DNA from: Corynebacterium sp.
GTDB lineage: Bacteria; Actinomycetota; Actinomycetes; Mycobacteriales; Mycobacteriaceae
Direction of reading: 5' to 3'
NCBI GenBank assembly: GCA_030530985.1
Contig: JAUMTX010000004.1
Span: 42,529-106,528, forward strand
Length of the DNA stretch: 64,000 nucleotides
The notes under the pieces are model-generated. The model made no database searches, had not been told where the DNA came from, and was given only the letters and a program-made list of their open reading frames with translations. Of this stretch, positions 16,849 to 26,500 are shown in pieces (positions within the stretch are counted from its first letter, which is position 1; every line of letters begins with the position of its first letter). The translations under genes and the position numbers were made by a program.

Positions 16849-17577
16849 ATGAACTGGAAGCAGAATAGCTTTATGGATAATACCGTAGAGCCACGCACAC
16901 CTGCTTCTTCTCGCGCTGAGCGTAAGCGCGCTAAGAAGGCCGCCAAGGCCGAAGCTAAACTCGCCCGCACTCATAAGGCGGCTGGTGCTGAAACCGTGAG
17001 CTCCGGTACTGCCGCTTTTGATGCTGGTATTGGCGAGATGCCTTCCTGGGAAGAACTTGTTCAGGAGCACGCCGAGGGAGTCTACCGCCTGGCGTACCGT
17101 CTGTGCGGTAATGCTCATGACGCCGAGGATCTCACCCAGGAGACCTTTATGCGCGTCTTCCGCTCCCTCAAGGACTATAAGCCTGGTGTTTTCGAAGGCT
17201 GGCTGCACCGCATTACCACGAACCTCTTCTTGGATATGGTTCGTCGCCGTAATTCGACTGTGAAGTTCCAGTCTCTGCCGGAGGACTATGAGTCTGTGGT
17301 GTCCACGGATCCTAGCCCTGCAGAGGAATATGAGCTGCGCCATATGGATCCGCAACTCCAGGCTGCCCTCGATAGCTTGAACCCCGATTTCCGCGTCGTT
17401 ATTGTTTTGTGTGATGTGATGGGCATGTCCTATGAGGATATTGCCGCCACCCTCGGCGTCAAGATGGGTACTGTGCGTAGCCGTCTTCACCGTGCCAGGG
17501 CCCAGCTGCGCTCCCAGTTGGAGGTGGCTGCACAGAGCTCTAGCGACCTTCAGAGAATGATCGAAGGCCGTGTCTAG
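16849..17577 (+). CDS. sigE: ECF RNA polymerase sigma factor SigE
   Basis: Envelope-stress sigma factor of 242 residues. After a basic, Ala/Lys-rich N-terminal extension (~60 residues), region 2 runs from [20 protein letters not shown] through [14 protein letters not shown] to [18 protein letters not shown] (-10 recognition), and region 4 from [26 protein letters not shown] through [14 protein letters not shown] (-35 recognition). The ATG has GAAAGGG 7 bp upstream; an internal ATG at residue 9 is a possible alternative. Its 3' end overlaps the anti-sigma gene cseE, and tatB follows. This order and the divergent methyltransferase match sigE loci of corynebacteria and mycobacteria. Confidence 0.93.
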   Translation: MNWKQNSFMDNTVEPRTPASSRAERKRAKKAAKAEAKLARTHKAAGAETVSSGTAAFDAGIGEMPSWEELVQEHAEGVYRLAYRLCGNAHDAEDLTQETFMRVFRSLKDYKPGVFEGWLHRITTNLFLDMVRRRNSTVKFQSLPEDYESVVSTDPSPAEEYELRHMDPQLQAALDSLNPDFRVVIVLCDVMGMSYEDIAATLGVKMGTVRSRLHRARAQLRSQLEVAAQSSSDLQRMIEGRV

Positions 17578-17938
17578 GAAGAATATTAAGGAAAAGAAGT
17601 TCTGTCCCTCGGAGCATTTGAGCACCGAGGCCATCGCCGCTTTTGTTGACGGCGAGCTCCCTCATGTCGCCATGCATCGTGCCCGTGTCCACTTGGTGCA
17701 CTGCAAGGAATGCGCCCACGAGGTTCGTGTCCAGCGCGAAGCCTCTGCGCGTCTACGTGAAGGCGATGGGGCAGTGCCCTCTATCCCTGAGCATTTGATG
17801 AGCCGTCTTACTTCCATGGCGGAGTGGTGTCCCTCTGGTCCTGGGGTTGAGGACACGGCTAATCCACGCCCGCAGAGTTTTCTGGATAAAATGGATCTGC
17901 TGTATCACGCGGTTCGTCGAACCAGAAAGAATGATTAA
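17570..17938 (+). CDS. cseE: Anti-sigma-E factor with zinc ZAS motif
   Basis: A 122-residue cytoplasmic anti-sigma factor. The zinc-associated motif H41-x3-C45-x2-C48 (HLVHCKEC) is present, preceded by the usual helix [18 protein letters not shown]. Family members of this type (RseA/CseE) hold SigE inactive until stress modifies the Cys cluster or triggers proteolysis. The start is GTG at 17570, overlapping the last 8 bp of sigE, so translation is coupled and stoichiometry with SigE is enforced. No transmembrane segment is present. The stop codon shares one base with the tatB ATG. Confidence 0.88.
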   Translation: MSRKNIKEKKFCPSEHLSTEAIAAFVDGELPHVAMHRARVHLVHCKECAHEVRVQREASARLREGDGAVPSIPEHLMSRLTSMAEWCPSGPGVEDTANPRPQSFLDKMDLLYHAVRRTRKND

Positions 17939-18393
17939 TGTTTGACAATATCGGCTGGGGTGAGATCCTCGTCGTTGTGATAATCGGTGTGATTATCATC
18001 GGCCCGGAGCGACTCCCCGGTGTCATTGAGGACTGTCGCGCCGCAATTTTTGCTGCCCGCAAGGCGATTAATAATGCCAAAAAGGAGCTCAATGGCGAGT
18101 TCGATGGCGCTTTTGATGAAATCAAGGAACCGCTGAGCCAGGTGGCAAAGATTGCCAGCATGAGCCCCCGCGCCGCTATCACCAAGCACCTTTTGGATGG
18201 CGATGATCTCTCCGATGATCTCTCCGTGGATCTGCGCCAAGAGCTCGGTGAGAAGCCACAATTGGCAACCAATGGTGAACGCCAGGAAACTACTAGGCGC
18301 ACCCATCAAGCCAAAGGCCCTGCACCAGTGGATAAGCCGGGTGGTACACCGGGCTTCACCTATGGTGAGGGCACTTTCAATGACGTTATGTAA
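17938..18393 (+). CDS. tatB: Sec-independent protein translocase TatB
   Basis: Component of the twin-arginine translocase (151 residues). A short N-terminal region MFDNIGWGE leads into one membrane helix ([18 protein letters not shown]) and then an amphipathic helix with charged residues, the standard TatB plan with the conserved Glu and Pro at the ends of the helix. The C-terminal tail is polar and poorly conserved. It overlaps cseE by one base and ends at a terminator shared with mrp. Location immediately after the sigE/anti-sigma pair is the usual place for tatB in corynebacteria. Confidence 0.92.
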   Translation: MFDNIGWGEILVVVIIGVIIIGPERLPGVIEDCRAAIFAARKAINNAKKELNGEFDGAFDEIKEPLSQVAKIASMSPRAAITKHLLDGDDLSDDLSVDLRQELGEKPQLATNGERQETTRRTHQAKGPAPVDKPGGTPGFTYGEGTFNDVM

Positions 18394-18406
18394 TTAACAA
18401 AAAAAT

Positions 18407-18440
18407 GCCGGGCTCTGTGAATGAACTGAGCCCGGCTTTT
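18407..18440. terminator. Bidirectional terminator between tatB and mrp
   Basis: Perfect 9-bp GC-rich stem (18407-18415 with 18428-18436), 12-base loop, an A-run on the left and TTTT on the right, between convergent genes. Confidence 0.9.
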
Positions 18441-18447
18441 AGTGTTT

Positions 18448-19545
18448 TTAGAGGAGCTGCTTGCCAGCCAGGGATTCCTTGCGCACAAAAAGCTGGTCCG
18501 CAATGGCATCAAAAGCCTTGGCTGTTGGGCTATCGGGGTGGGAGATGCTCACTGGCACACCTTCATCACCCTGTACGCGCAGCTGTGGGTCCAATGGAAT
18601 GGAACCCAGCAGTGGCACTGGCGCACCGGTCAAGGTGTGGAGACGGTTAGCCACAATTTCGCCGCCGCCTTCACCAAAGACATTCATGGTGGAGCCATCC
18701 GGCATAATCATCGCACCCATATTTTCAATCACACCAGCAATCTTCTGGTGGGTCTTAATGGCAATGGCACCGGCACGTTCCGCCACCTCAGCGGCAGCAG
18801 CCTGCGGGGTAGTAACCACAAGAATTTCCGCATTTGGCAGTAGCTGCGCCACGGAGAGCGCAATATCACCAGTTCCTGGTGGCAAATCCAAAAGCAGAAT
18901 ATCTAGTTCACCCCAGTACACATCGGTGAGGAACTGGGTCAGGGCGCGGTGCAGCATAGGACCACGCCAAATCACGGGGGTATTGCCCTCAGTGAACTGG
19001 GCTATGGAAATGAGCTTCACACCATGTGCCTGTGGGGGAATAATCATCTCATCCACCGCATGTGGCATCTCCTCGGAGGCCAGCATGCCTGGAATGGAGT
19101 GACCATAAATATCGGCATCCACAATGCCCACGCTCAAACCACGCTTGGCCAATAGCACGCCCAGGTTGGCGGTGATGGAGGACTTGCCCACACCGCCCTT
19201 ACCGGAGGCCACCGCATAAACACGGGTGCGGCAATTTGGCTTGGTGAATGGGTTCTCTTCCTTGTGCACCTGGGTGCGCAGTGCACGACGCTGCTCATCG
19301 CTCATCACGTCGGTATCCACGGTCACATCAGTCACGCCTGGTACTTCTTTGATTGCCGCAACGGAATTATCCACCAGGGTGGTGCGCATAGGGCAAGCAG
19401 CAATGGTCAGGTAGATAACAACATTGACTGTGGAGCCATCCACCTCAATGGACTTGACCATATTGAGTTCTGTGAGGGACTTGCCGAGTTCGGGGTCCAT
19501 CACACGGCTGAGCGCTGCACGGATATCAGACTCAGTTACTGCCAT
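18448..19545 (-). CDS. mrp: Mrp/ApbC-family iron-sulfur cluster carrier ATPase
   Basis: A 365-residue P-loop protein with an N-terminal DUF59/MIP18-like domain (residues 1-90: SRVMDPELGKSLTELNMV) and a C-terminal Mrp/NBP35 ATPase domain beginning with the deviant Walker A GKGGVGKSS near residue 115. Proteins of this family transfer Fe-S clusters to apo-enzymes in the cytosol. A CxxC at the dimer interface, present in many homologues, is not obvious here. The ATG has AGAAAG just upstream, 41 bp from the DUF1003 gene, with which it is probably cotranscribed. Synteny with tatB is conserved in the order. Confidence 0.9.
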   Translation of the reverse strand: MAVTESDIRAALSRVMDPELGKSLTELNMVKSIEVDGSTVNVVIYLTIAACPMRTTLVDNSVAAIKEVPGVTDVTVDTDVMSDEQRRALRTQVHKEENPFTKPNCRTRVYAVASGKGGVGKSSITANLGVLLAKRGLSVGIVDADIYGHSIPGMLASEEMPHAVDEMIIPPQAHGVKLISIAQFTEGNTPVIWRGPMLHRALTQFLTDVYWGELDILLLDLPPGTGDIALSVAQLLPNAEILVVTTPQAAAAEVAERAGAIAIKTHQKIAGVIENMGAMIMPDGSTMNVFGEGGGEIVANRLHTLTGAPVPLLGSIPLDPQLRVQGDEGVPVSISHPDSPTAKAFDAIADQLFVRKESLAGKQLL

Positions 19546-19586
19546 GGGGTATTTCTTTCTAGTGTGTGTAAAAGTGAAGCTGAGAT

Positions 19587-20180
19587 TTAGACTTCATCCC
19601 GTGGGTCACGGGGAGTCTCATAAATCTCGGAAAGATTCTCATAGTGGCCTGCCTCGCCGCCACCCTGTGCAGCCTGTTCACGGGCCATACGGGCAGCTGC
19701 AGCCTGGTCATCGAGCTTATTCTCCAAGCGTCGAATAACATTGGTGAGATCTTCCAACTCGTGGCGCAAATAGTCACGGGTCACGGACTCGCTCAAAGCA
19801 ATACGAACACTGGCCAGCTCACGGGCAAGGAATTCGGTATCGGCTTTGGTCTGCTCGGCGCGACGACGGTCCTCGCTGACCTGCAGGCGGTCACGGCTTT
19901 CCTGGCGGTTCTGTGCCAAAAGAATCAGTGGGGCAGCATAGGCCGCCTGGGTGGAAAATGCCAGGTTCAAAAGAATAAAGGGGTATGGATCCCAATTCCA
20001 CCAGAAGCCGCCCAGGTTCAAAAGAACCCAGACAATCACGAAGGCGGTCTGCCACGCCAAGTACTCGCCGGTACCAAAGAAGCGCGCCACTTTCTCCGCA
20101 ATTGCGCCGACCTTATCGGCGTCCATGCGGAAAAACTTCTTTTTCCTACCCGCCGCCGGGGTGTCGAGGAATTCTGCCAT
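19587..20180 (-). CDS. DUF1003 membrane protein
   Basis: A 197-residue protein. A basic N-terminal stretch is followed by two hydrophobic segments (TAFVIVWVLLNLGGFWW and the YPFILLNLAFSTQAAYAAPLILLA region) and then a long charged coiled coil (residues ~110-175, RQESRDRLQVSEDRRRAEQ onward). The YPFILLNLxxSxxAxxAxPxIxxxQNRQxxxDR pattern defines DUF1003. The start at 20180 has AAGGAGG 8 bp upstream; the longer frame from 20225 lacks support. It lies between the MgtE-N protein and mrp, as in other Mycobacteriales. Function unknown. Confidence 0.85.
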   Translation of the reverse strand: MAEFLDTPAAGRKKKFFRMDADKVGAIAEKVARFFGTGEYLAWQTAFVIVWVLLNLGGFWWNWDPYPFILLNLAFSTQAAYAAPLILLAQNRQESRDRLQVSEDRRRAEQTKADTEFLARELASVRIALSESVTRDYLRHELEDLTNVIRRLENKLDDQAAAARMAREQAAQGGGEAGHYENLSEIYETPRDPRDEV

Positions 20181-20268
20181 GTCTCTACCTCCTTTATTGC
20201 TTCTCCATTGGGTTACGGGCCACACAATCCATGGGCGCGCAACAAAATAGAACCAAAAGTCAAGTATA

Positions 20269-20328
20269 GGTCAGTACTCTGACCCAGTGCTAAATCGGAC
20301 TAGTAATAATCGGCGGTTATTAACTAGC
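20269..20328. repeat. Two adjacent stem-loops between the MgtE-N and DUF1003 genes
   Basis: GGTCAG-TACT-CTGACC (20269-20284) is a perfect dyad. A second, ACTAGTAATAA / TTATTAACTAG with loop TCGGCGG (about 20299-20328), overlaps the stop codon of the MgtE-N gene. Neither has a clear T-run, so they may be operators or mRNA-stabilising structures. Confidence 0.4.
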
Positions 20329-21598
20329 TGTTCTTACGGATACCGTGCTCACGCCAACCCTCAGGCAGCATGTGGTCCAAAAGGTCATCAATGGCCACCG
20401 CACCAAGCAGGTGGTCATTCTCATCCAAAACTGGACCGCACACCAGGTTATAGGTGGCAAAGTAGCGGGCAGCCGTTTCTTTATCATCATCGGCATAGAG
20501 CGGTGGCAGCTCAGGGTCGAGAATGCCACCCACCAAAGAACTTGGGGGTTCACGCAGCAGACGCTGCAGATAAATACATCCCAAGTACTTGCCGGTTGGG
20601 GTGCTCGCCGGTGGGCGAACAACAAAAACCATGGAGGAAATAGAGGCCGGCAAATCCTGGTTGCGGGCAATGGCCAAAGCCTCAGCCACAGTGGACTGCG
20701 GGGTCAAAATAATTGGCTCCGGGGTCATAATCGCACCCACAGTGTCCTCAGCAAAGGACATGAGGCGACGAACAGGATCCGCATCATCCGGGTCCATGAG
20801 TTCCAGCAGAACATCCGCCTTATTTTGCGGCAGTTCACCCAGAAGGTCGGCCGCATCATGCGGATCCATTTCTTCCAGAACGTCGGCAGCACGCTCAATA
20901 TTCAGGGACTCAATAACCTCAGCCTGGCTATCCTCAGGCAGCTCCTGGATAATATCGGCCAGGCGCTCGTCATCCAACGCCTCAGCCACACGCTGACGGT
21001 GACCAGGAGAAAGCTCAGCCATGGTGCGCGCAATATCAGCCGGGTGCATATCCTCGAAGGAGGAAATCAGGGCCGCGGTAGCATCCGTATTACCAACACC
21101 ACCAGGGTTAATACCGTGGACGTGATTCCAATCCACAATAAAGAGGGCGCGGCTACGGGAGAGACCCTTGCGCTCACCAAAAATAGCCATGCGGTTGATA
21201 ACCCAGTCACGGGTACGGGTGCGCTCAAATTCCACATCCGCAATTTCCACAGCACGGTTATGCAGGGCGGCCACATCGGGGTCGTCGACCTGCACCTTGG
21301 AGCCAATAATGTCATTCATCACAGAAACCTCGCCAATGCGCACTTGGAAAGCACGCATGGACACGGAACCGGTGGCCAGGTTAATTTCTTGGGCGCTCAT
21401 ATCGGCAATACGCAACATAGGAATAAAGATGCGTTTCTTATTGATGAGCTCCACTACCAAACCCAAAGCGCGGGACTGGTGCTCATGTGCACGCACATTG
21501 ACAATCAAGTCACGTACACGGCCAATAGGTTCAGCATCGGGGCCGCGCACCACCATTCCGGCGAGACGGCCCGCGTAGAAGCGGGAAACTGTGCTCAT
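20324..21598 (-). CDS. Soluble MgtE-N/CBS domain protein
   Basis: A 424-residue protein with a PRC-barrel-like N-terminus (FYAGRLAGMVVRGPDAEPIG, then a second related module to ~residue 180), an MgtE N-terminal superhelical domain (~190-310; repeated LGELPQ, ELMDPDDA and LEEMDPHDAADLL motifs), and a pair of CBS domains (~310-415) ending at the C-terminus. Unlike the MgtE channel, there are no transmembrane helices, so it cannot itself transport Mg2+. It may sense Mg2+ or nucleotides and act on another protein. Synteny with DUF1003 and mrp is typical of Mycobacteriales. ATG start 10 bp after a weak AT-rich leader. Confidence 0.85.
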   Translation of the reverse strand: MSTVSRFYAGRLAGMVVRGPDAEPIGRVRDLIVNVRAHEHQSRALGLVVELINKKRIFIPMLRIADMSAQEINLATGSVSMRAFQVRIGEVSVMNDIIGSKVQVDDPDVAALHNRAVEIADVEFERTRTRDWVINRMAIFGERKGLSRSRALFIVDWNHVHGINPGGVGNTDATAALISSFEDMHPADIARTMAELSPGHRQRVAEALDDERLADIIQELPEDSQAEVIESLNIERAADVLEEMDPHDAADLLGELPQNKADVLLELMDPDDADPVRRLMSFAEDTVGAIMTPEPIILTPQSTVAEALAIARNQDLPASISSMVFVVRPPASTPTGKYLGCIYLQRLLREPPSSLVGGILDPELPPLYADDDKETAARYFATYNLVCGPVLDENDHLLGAVAIDDLLDHMLPEGWREHGIRKNS

Positions 21599-21731
21599 GA
21601 TTATCTATAATAGTTGGGACGCTAAGTTTTTTCTTGGATCATAAGTCTAAACCCATAAAATGAGACAAGATAAACAGGAGCTGAAGAGGGTAAAGTACCC
21701 CGCATTTTGGACGAAAGAAGGAGGGCACCAC

Positions 21732-22466
21732 GTGTCACGACATGCACTGGCGCCGGGCAAAAAGAATAAAGACAAGTATAAGTCTGGTGATTTTCTTACC
21801 CGTACCCCCAAGGTTGCTTTCGGCATTGTCGTAGTCATTGTTGCCGGCGCTATTGCCACCCTTAATGTCCCCGATCCAACGGTACGTACCCGCACGGATT
21901 CCAGCGGCGATATTTCCATAGTTTATGACACCCAAAATGAAACCAAGTGGCTCACAGGCTCCCTCTACCAGGAGGCTTTGAACCGCGCCGGGCGTGCAGC
22001 CAAGCCCAATCTTCAGTTCAATGGGGAGCAGAGCACCCCGCTGAGCCACATGCTCAATGGCGAGGCCGACCTGTATATTGCCTGCACTGGTGAGTTGCTT
22101 TATGAGCTCAACCCAACCATGGCTGAGGAATTGGAGGCCGAGTATGCATCGGCAACCACCGAGGAAATTAATTCTGGTGAGTGGCGCGAGGCTGTCTACC
22201 AGGCCATGATGGCCTCCCTGCCGGAGGACCTCTCCGCTTCCGATCCGTCGAATGCCATTGGCTGCCAGGATTCGGATGTGAAACTCCCACAGAATATTGT
22301 GCCAATCTATCGCAGGCTGAACTTTGATCGCCCAGCCCGCCTCGTCCTCAATAGTGTGAGCGGCACCATCTCCACCGACGATATTTCTGAGCTTGTCGAC
22401 GAAGCCAAGTCCGGCGCCTCAGTTTCCTCGGTCGTCACAGAGTACTTGGCCAATAATAAGCTCTAG
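21732..22466 (+). CDS. Membrane-anchored extracytoplasmic protein, possibly substrate-binding-like
   Basis: A 244-residue protein with a basic N-terminus, one membrane segment (~residues 29-46, VAFGIVVVIVAGAIATL) and a long exported domain. The GTG at 21732 is chosen because GAAGGAGG lies 8 bp upstream. Part of the exported domain (NGEADLYIACTGELLYEL) resembles the ADLYPEYTGT region of OpuBC-type osmolyte-binding proteins, but the remainder does not clearly match and no permease is nearby. It is divergent from the MgtE-N gene and convergent with the transposase-derived gene, only 2 bp apart. I do not assign a function. Confidence 0.65.
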   Translation: MSRHALAPGKKNKDKYKSGDFLTRTPKVAFGIVVVIVAGAIATLNVPDPTVRTRTDSSGDISIVYDTQNETKWLTGSLYQEALNRAGRAAKPNLQFNGEQSTPLSHMLNGEADLYIACTGELLYELNPTMAEELEAEYASATTEEINSGEWREAVYQAMMASLPEDLSASDPSNAIGCQDSDVKLPQNIVPIYRRLNFDRPARLVLNSVSGTISTDDISELVDEAKSGASVSSVVTEYLANNKL

Positions 22467-22468
22467 GC

Positions 22469-23335
22469 TCAACTGTCGTTCTCATCGGTATTATTCCACC
22501 GTGGCACCAGCCCTTCGCGCCGCATAATGCCACGAATCTGGTCAATGGAATAGTAGCTAAAACCCTGCTTTTGCAGTAGGTTATACATCCGCTGATAGCC
22601 CATGGGTTCACGCTTATAGTTGCGCCGAATGGTGTTGATGAGGTGGCGGCGCTGCGCATCTTGGAATTGTTGGTGCACCTGCCGGCATTCGCCCTTACTA
22701 ATCCCCGTGGCATCAAAAATCCGATAGCGGGAAATATGTTCCTCTAATTTGGGCAGATTCATAATGATGCGTTTATGATCGGGCAGCTCATCGGTACCCA
22801 AAAGCTCACAGATCTCCGCCCGCACCTGCGCCCGCCGATTATTAAGCAGCTGTATGCGCCGGGCTAAGGCTTCACGCCGCTCCTCAAGATTCGGGTTGAG
22901 CGCCCCTTTAAAAAGTACGCGGGCGATGTAGAACTTCTCATCATACCGACACATGCACTCGCGCTCGAGGAATAGCTCAGGGTCATGGTAGAGGCTCCCA
23001 TCGGGCAGGACTTCAGGCTGGGGTACGCCCTCATAGTCAGAGGGATGAAAATGCGGACCCACACATTTCTCATCCGGAATGTAATCAGGGGAGTGGGTGA
23101 CTGCCTCTTCGGACTTATCCTCGGATCCGGCATTCTTTCGCGGACGCCCCCGCTTGCCACAGCCCATGCTGAGAAAGCGCTCCTCACCAACATTCTTCAG
23201 GCGTTTCTGCCAGGCGTAGAAAGTGGAGCGGTTAATCCCGTGTTCCTGGCAGACAGCAACCACTGGGATATTGCGTTCAGCTGGCATTTTAAGAATGCGA
23301 AGCTTTTCTTCTTGGGTAAACTCCTCCAAAGCCAT
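22469..23335 (-). CDS. IS3-family transposase-derived DNA-binding protein without a DDE domain
   Basis: A 288-residue protein. The N-terminal part (FTQEEKLRILKM, then VVAVCQEHGINRSTFYAWQ, residues ~7-46) is the helix-turn-helix of IS3/IS911 OrfA, followed by a basic GKRGRPRK. The middle (70-200) is unrelated and includes a Cys pair (CMC) and a coiled coil. The C-terminal part (SRYRIFDATGISKGECRQV and MGYQRMYNLLQKQGF...IRGIMRREGL) resembles the beginning of OrfB, including its HTH_21, but the protein stops exactly where the DDE integrase core would begin. No inverted ends or target duplication are visible. ATG 23335 has GGAG 8 bp upstream. Probably a domesticated regulator rather than a mobile element. 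Confidence 0.75.
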   Translation of the reverse strand: MALEEFTQEEKLRILKMPAERNIPVVAVCQEHGINRSTFYAWQKRLKNVGEERFLSMGCGKRGRPRKNAGSEDKSEEAVTHSPDYIPDEKCVGPHFHPSDYEGVPQPEVLPDGSLYHDPELFLERECMCRYDEKFYIARVLFKGALNPNLEERREALARRIQLLNNRRAQVRAEICELLGTDELPDHKRIIMNLPKLEEHISRYRIFDATGISKGECRQVHQQFQDAQRRHLINTIRRNYKREPMGYQRMYNLLQKQGFSYYSIDQIRGIMRREGLVPRWNNTDENDS

Positions 23336-23387
23336 GAGAATCTCCATACATATGCGAAATAACAACAAAATTCAGAATATGTAGAAA

Positions 23388-23419
23388 GACTCCCCACAGG
23401 CATTAACCTGCGGGGAGTC
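23388..23419 (-). terminator. Hairpin after odhA
   Basis: A 13-bp stem with one mismatch (23388-23400 with 23406-23419) and a short loop; on the minus strand followed by TCTTTCT. Placed between odhA and the transposase-derived gene, so likely the odhA terminator. Confidence 0.65.
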
Positions 23420-23532
23420 CCGCCGACAACCCTGATTCACCAAGTGGGTTGTCGTAGATTAACGGGAAAATCGTAGATTTTGCACGCGTTATCTTTGATT
23501 ATAATGGCACTATTAGCACCATTGCAAATTGC

Positions 23533-26500
23533 TTATTCTGGCAAGTCCGCGAAGGCCTGCTCCATAAGCTGCTGCTGCTCATAGGCATGAACCTTGCTCA
23601 TACCGGTGGCGGTGGATGCCTGGGCGCGTCGAGAGATGCGCTTCATTGGCAGCATGCCTGGGATGAGCTCTGGTAGGTGAACCGCCAGGAATGGCCATGC
23701 ACCCTGGTTTGCTGGTTCCTCCTGGCAGAAGCGAATCTCCTTGAGATTCGGGAACATACCGAATACTTCGCGCAGGCGGTTGAATGGGATTGGGTGCAGC
23801 ATCTCAATACGAACAATGGCTACATCCTCACGGCCCAGCTTTGCACGCTTCTTTTCCAGCTCATAGTACATCTTGCCGGAGACCAACATAATGGTCTTAA
23901 TCTTGGTGACATCACCAATGACATTACCGAAGGCGTCGACAATGCGAGGATCATTGATCACGGAGCGGAATTTCTTGATCTCGGTGAATTCCTCAACAGA
24001 AGAGCTAGCTTCCTTCAGGCGCAGCATGGACTTAGGGCTGAAGACAACCAGTGGTCGCTTCAAATTGCCCAAAGCGTGGCGGCGCAGAAGGTGGAAGTGG
24101 TTAGCAGGGGTGGATGGCTGAGCCACAGTCATGGAACCCTCAGCGCAGAGCTGCAGGTAGCGCTCAATACGAGCGGAGGAGTGGTCAGGACCCATGCCCT
24201 CATAGCCGTGTGGCAGGAGCAGAATCACACTGGAAGTCTGACCCCACTTGGCTTCACCGGAGCACACATACTCATCAATAATGGTCTGTGCACCATTGGC
24301 AAAGTCACCGAACTGGGCCTCCCAAGCAACCACAGCATCTGGGTTACCAACAGAGTAGCCGTACTCAAAGCCCATACCTGCATACTCGGTGAGTGCAGAG
24401 TTATAGACCAGGAACTTACCGCCATTGCCCTTAGCGCGAGCCAGTTCATCAATTGGGTTGAACTCGGCTGCAGTCTCAGGGTCAATCATGACAGCATGGC
24501 GCTGGGTGAAGGTGCCACGACGGGAATCCTCACCAGCCAGGCGCACAAGCTTGCCGCTATTGGCCAGGGAACCGAAGGCAATGAGCTCGCCCCAACCCCA
24601 GTCAATACCACCATGCTGGGCGGACTCGGCACGCTTCTGTGCCACTGGAGCCACACGTGGGTGAGGCTCAAAGCCCTCAGGCAGGTTGACATAGGACTGG
24701 CCGATTTCCACCAGTTCCTCACGGGTAATGGAGGTATCCAAACCGTGTGGCAGCTCCTGGCTGTAGGCAATGCCTTCCTGGGCGGTAACAGCAGGGGTGC
24801 CTGCTTCCTTGACCTCAATGAAGACGGATTCCATCTGGTCGTGGAAGTCGCGCTCAGCAGCCTCGGCCTCAGCCTGGGTGATATCACCACGGCCCTTGAG
24901 GTCTTCAGCATAGCGGGCACGAACAGTCTCACGATTATTAATGAGCTCGTACATCTTTGGCTGGGTCATCGATGGGTCATCAGCCTCATTGTGGCCACGA
25001 CGACGGTAGCTCACCAGGTCAATGAAGACATCCTTGCCGAAACGACGACGGTACTCGGCAGCCAGGTGACCAACCCAGACCACAGCCTCAGGGTCATCGC
25101 CATTGACGTGGAAGATTGGGCAACCATAGGCCTTAGCCAGGTCGGTTGCATAGTGGGAGGAGCGACCGGAATCAGGGGTGGTAGTGAAGCCAATCTGGTT
25201 ATTCACAACCACATGGACGGTGCCGCCCACAGTATAACCACGCAGGTTAGCCAGGTTGATGGTTTCAGGAACAATGCCCAAACCAGCAAAAGCAGCATCA
25301 CCGTGGAGCAGCAGTGGCACCACAGTATAGCCATCGTGGCCGAGGTCCAAAATATCCTGTTTAGCGCGGGCAATACCCTCCATGACTGGGTTGACAGCCT
25401 CAAGGTGGGATGGGTTGGCGGTCAAGGTGACCTTGATTTCGCCATCGCCGAACATCTGCAGGTGGGTGCCGGTTGCACCAAGGTGGTACTTCACGTCACC
25501 GGAGCCACCAGCCTGAGCTGGGTCAATATAGCCCTCGAATTCGGTGAAGAGGGTGGTCAGTGGCTTGCCCACAATATTGGCCAGCACATTGAGGCGACCA
25601 CGGTGAGGCATACCAATAACAACCTCATCCAAGCCCTGACCAGCAGCGGTATCAATGATGGAATCCATCAGTGGAATGAGGGACTCGGAGCCTTCCAGGG
25701 AGAAGCGCTTCTGGCCCACATACTTGGTCTGCAGGAAGTTTTCGAAAGCCTCAGCAGCATTGAGCTTCTGCAGAATGTACTTCTGCTGTGCTGGGGTGTA
25801 CTTTGGCTGACCATTTTCCACATGCTCCTGGATCCAAATGCGCTCGTCACGGTCCAGAATGTGGTTGTACTCGGTACCGACCTTGAGGGTATAGGCGGTG
25901 CGCAGCTTATCCAAAACCTCACGCAGGGTCATGGTTTCGCGGCCCATGAAACCACCCACATGGAAGGTACGATCCAAATCCCACAGGGTCAGACCGTGGG
26001 TTTCCATATCCAGGTCACGGTGGTCTGGAATTGGCATACCTGGCTGTACCCAGTGCAGTGGGTTGATATCCGCAATGAGGTGACCGCGGGAACGGTAAGC
26101 CTCAATGAGCTGCATAACGCGGGTATTCTTATCCACACCAATATTTGGGATGTCCTGTGCCCAACGCATTGGGGTATAAGGCACATGCATCACGTCGAAG
26201 ATGTGATCCCAGAAGTGGTCGTCGATAAGCAAATTACTCATGGTGCGCAGGAATTCGCCGGACTCTGCGCCCTGAATAATACGATGATCGTACGTGGACG
26301 TAATTGTCACTAGCTTGCCGACGCCCAACTCAGCCAACCTATCTTCGCTGGCACCTGCGAACTCGGCAGGATAATCCATGGAACCAACACCAATAATGGC
26401 GCCCTGGCCCTTGGTCAGACGTGGAACAGAATGGCGGGTACCAATGCCGCCTGGGTTGGTCAAAGTAATGGTGACGCCACTGAAGTCCTTGCCGGTGAGC

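Noticed and set aside
16669-17634. Upstream extension of the O-methyltransferase frame across sigE
   Set aside because: It runs antisense through sigE and the promoter region; the real gene starts at 16668.
21599-21731. Mg2+ riboswitch upstream of the MgtE-N gene
   Set aside because: The leader is short and shows none of the conserved helices; the protein is also not a channel.
22469-23400. Active IS3-family insertion sequence
   Set aside because: No DDE domain, no terminal inverted repeats and no target duplication can be seen at the edges.
23677-26313. An 878-codon open frame on the plus strand
   Set aside because: Antisense shadow of odhA, with no recognisable motif and no ribosome binding site.
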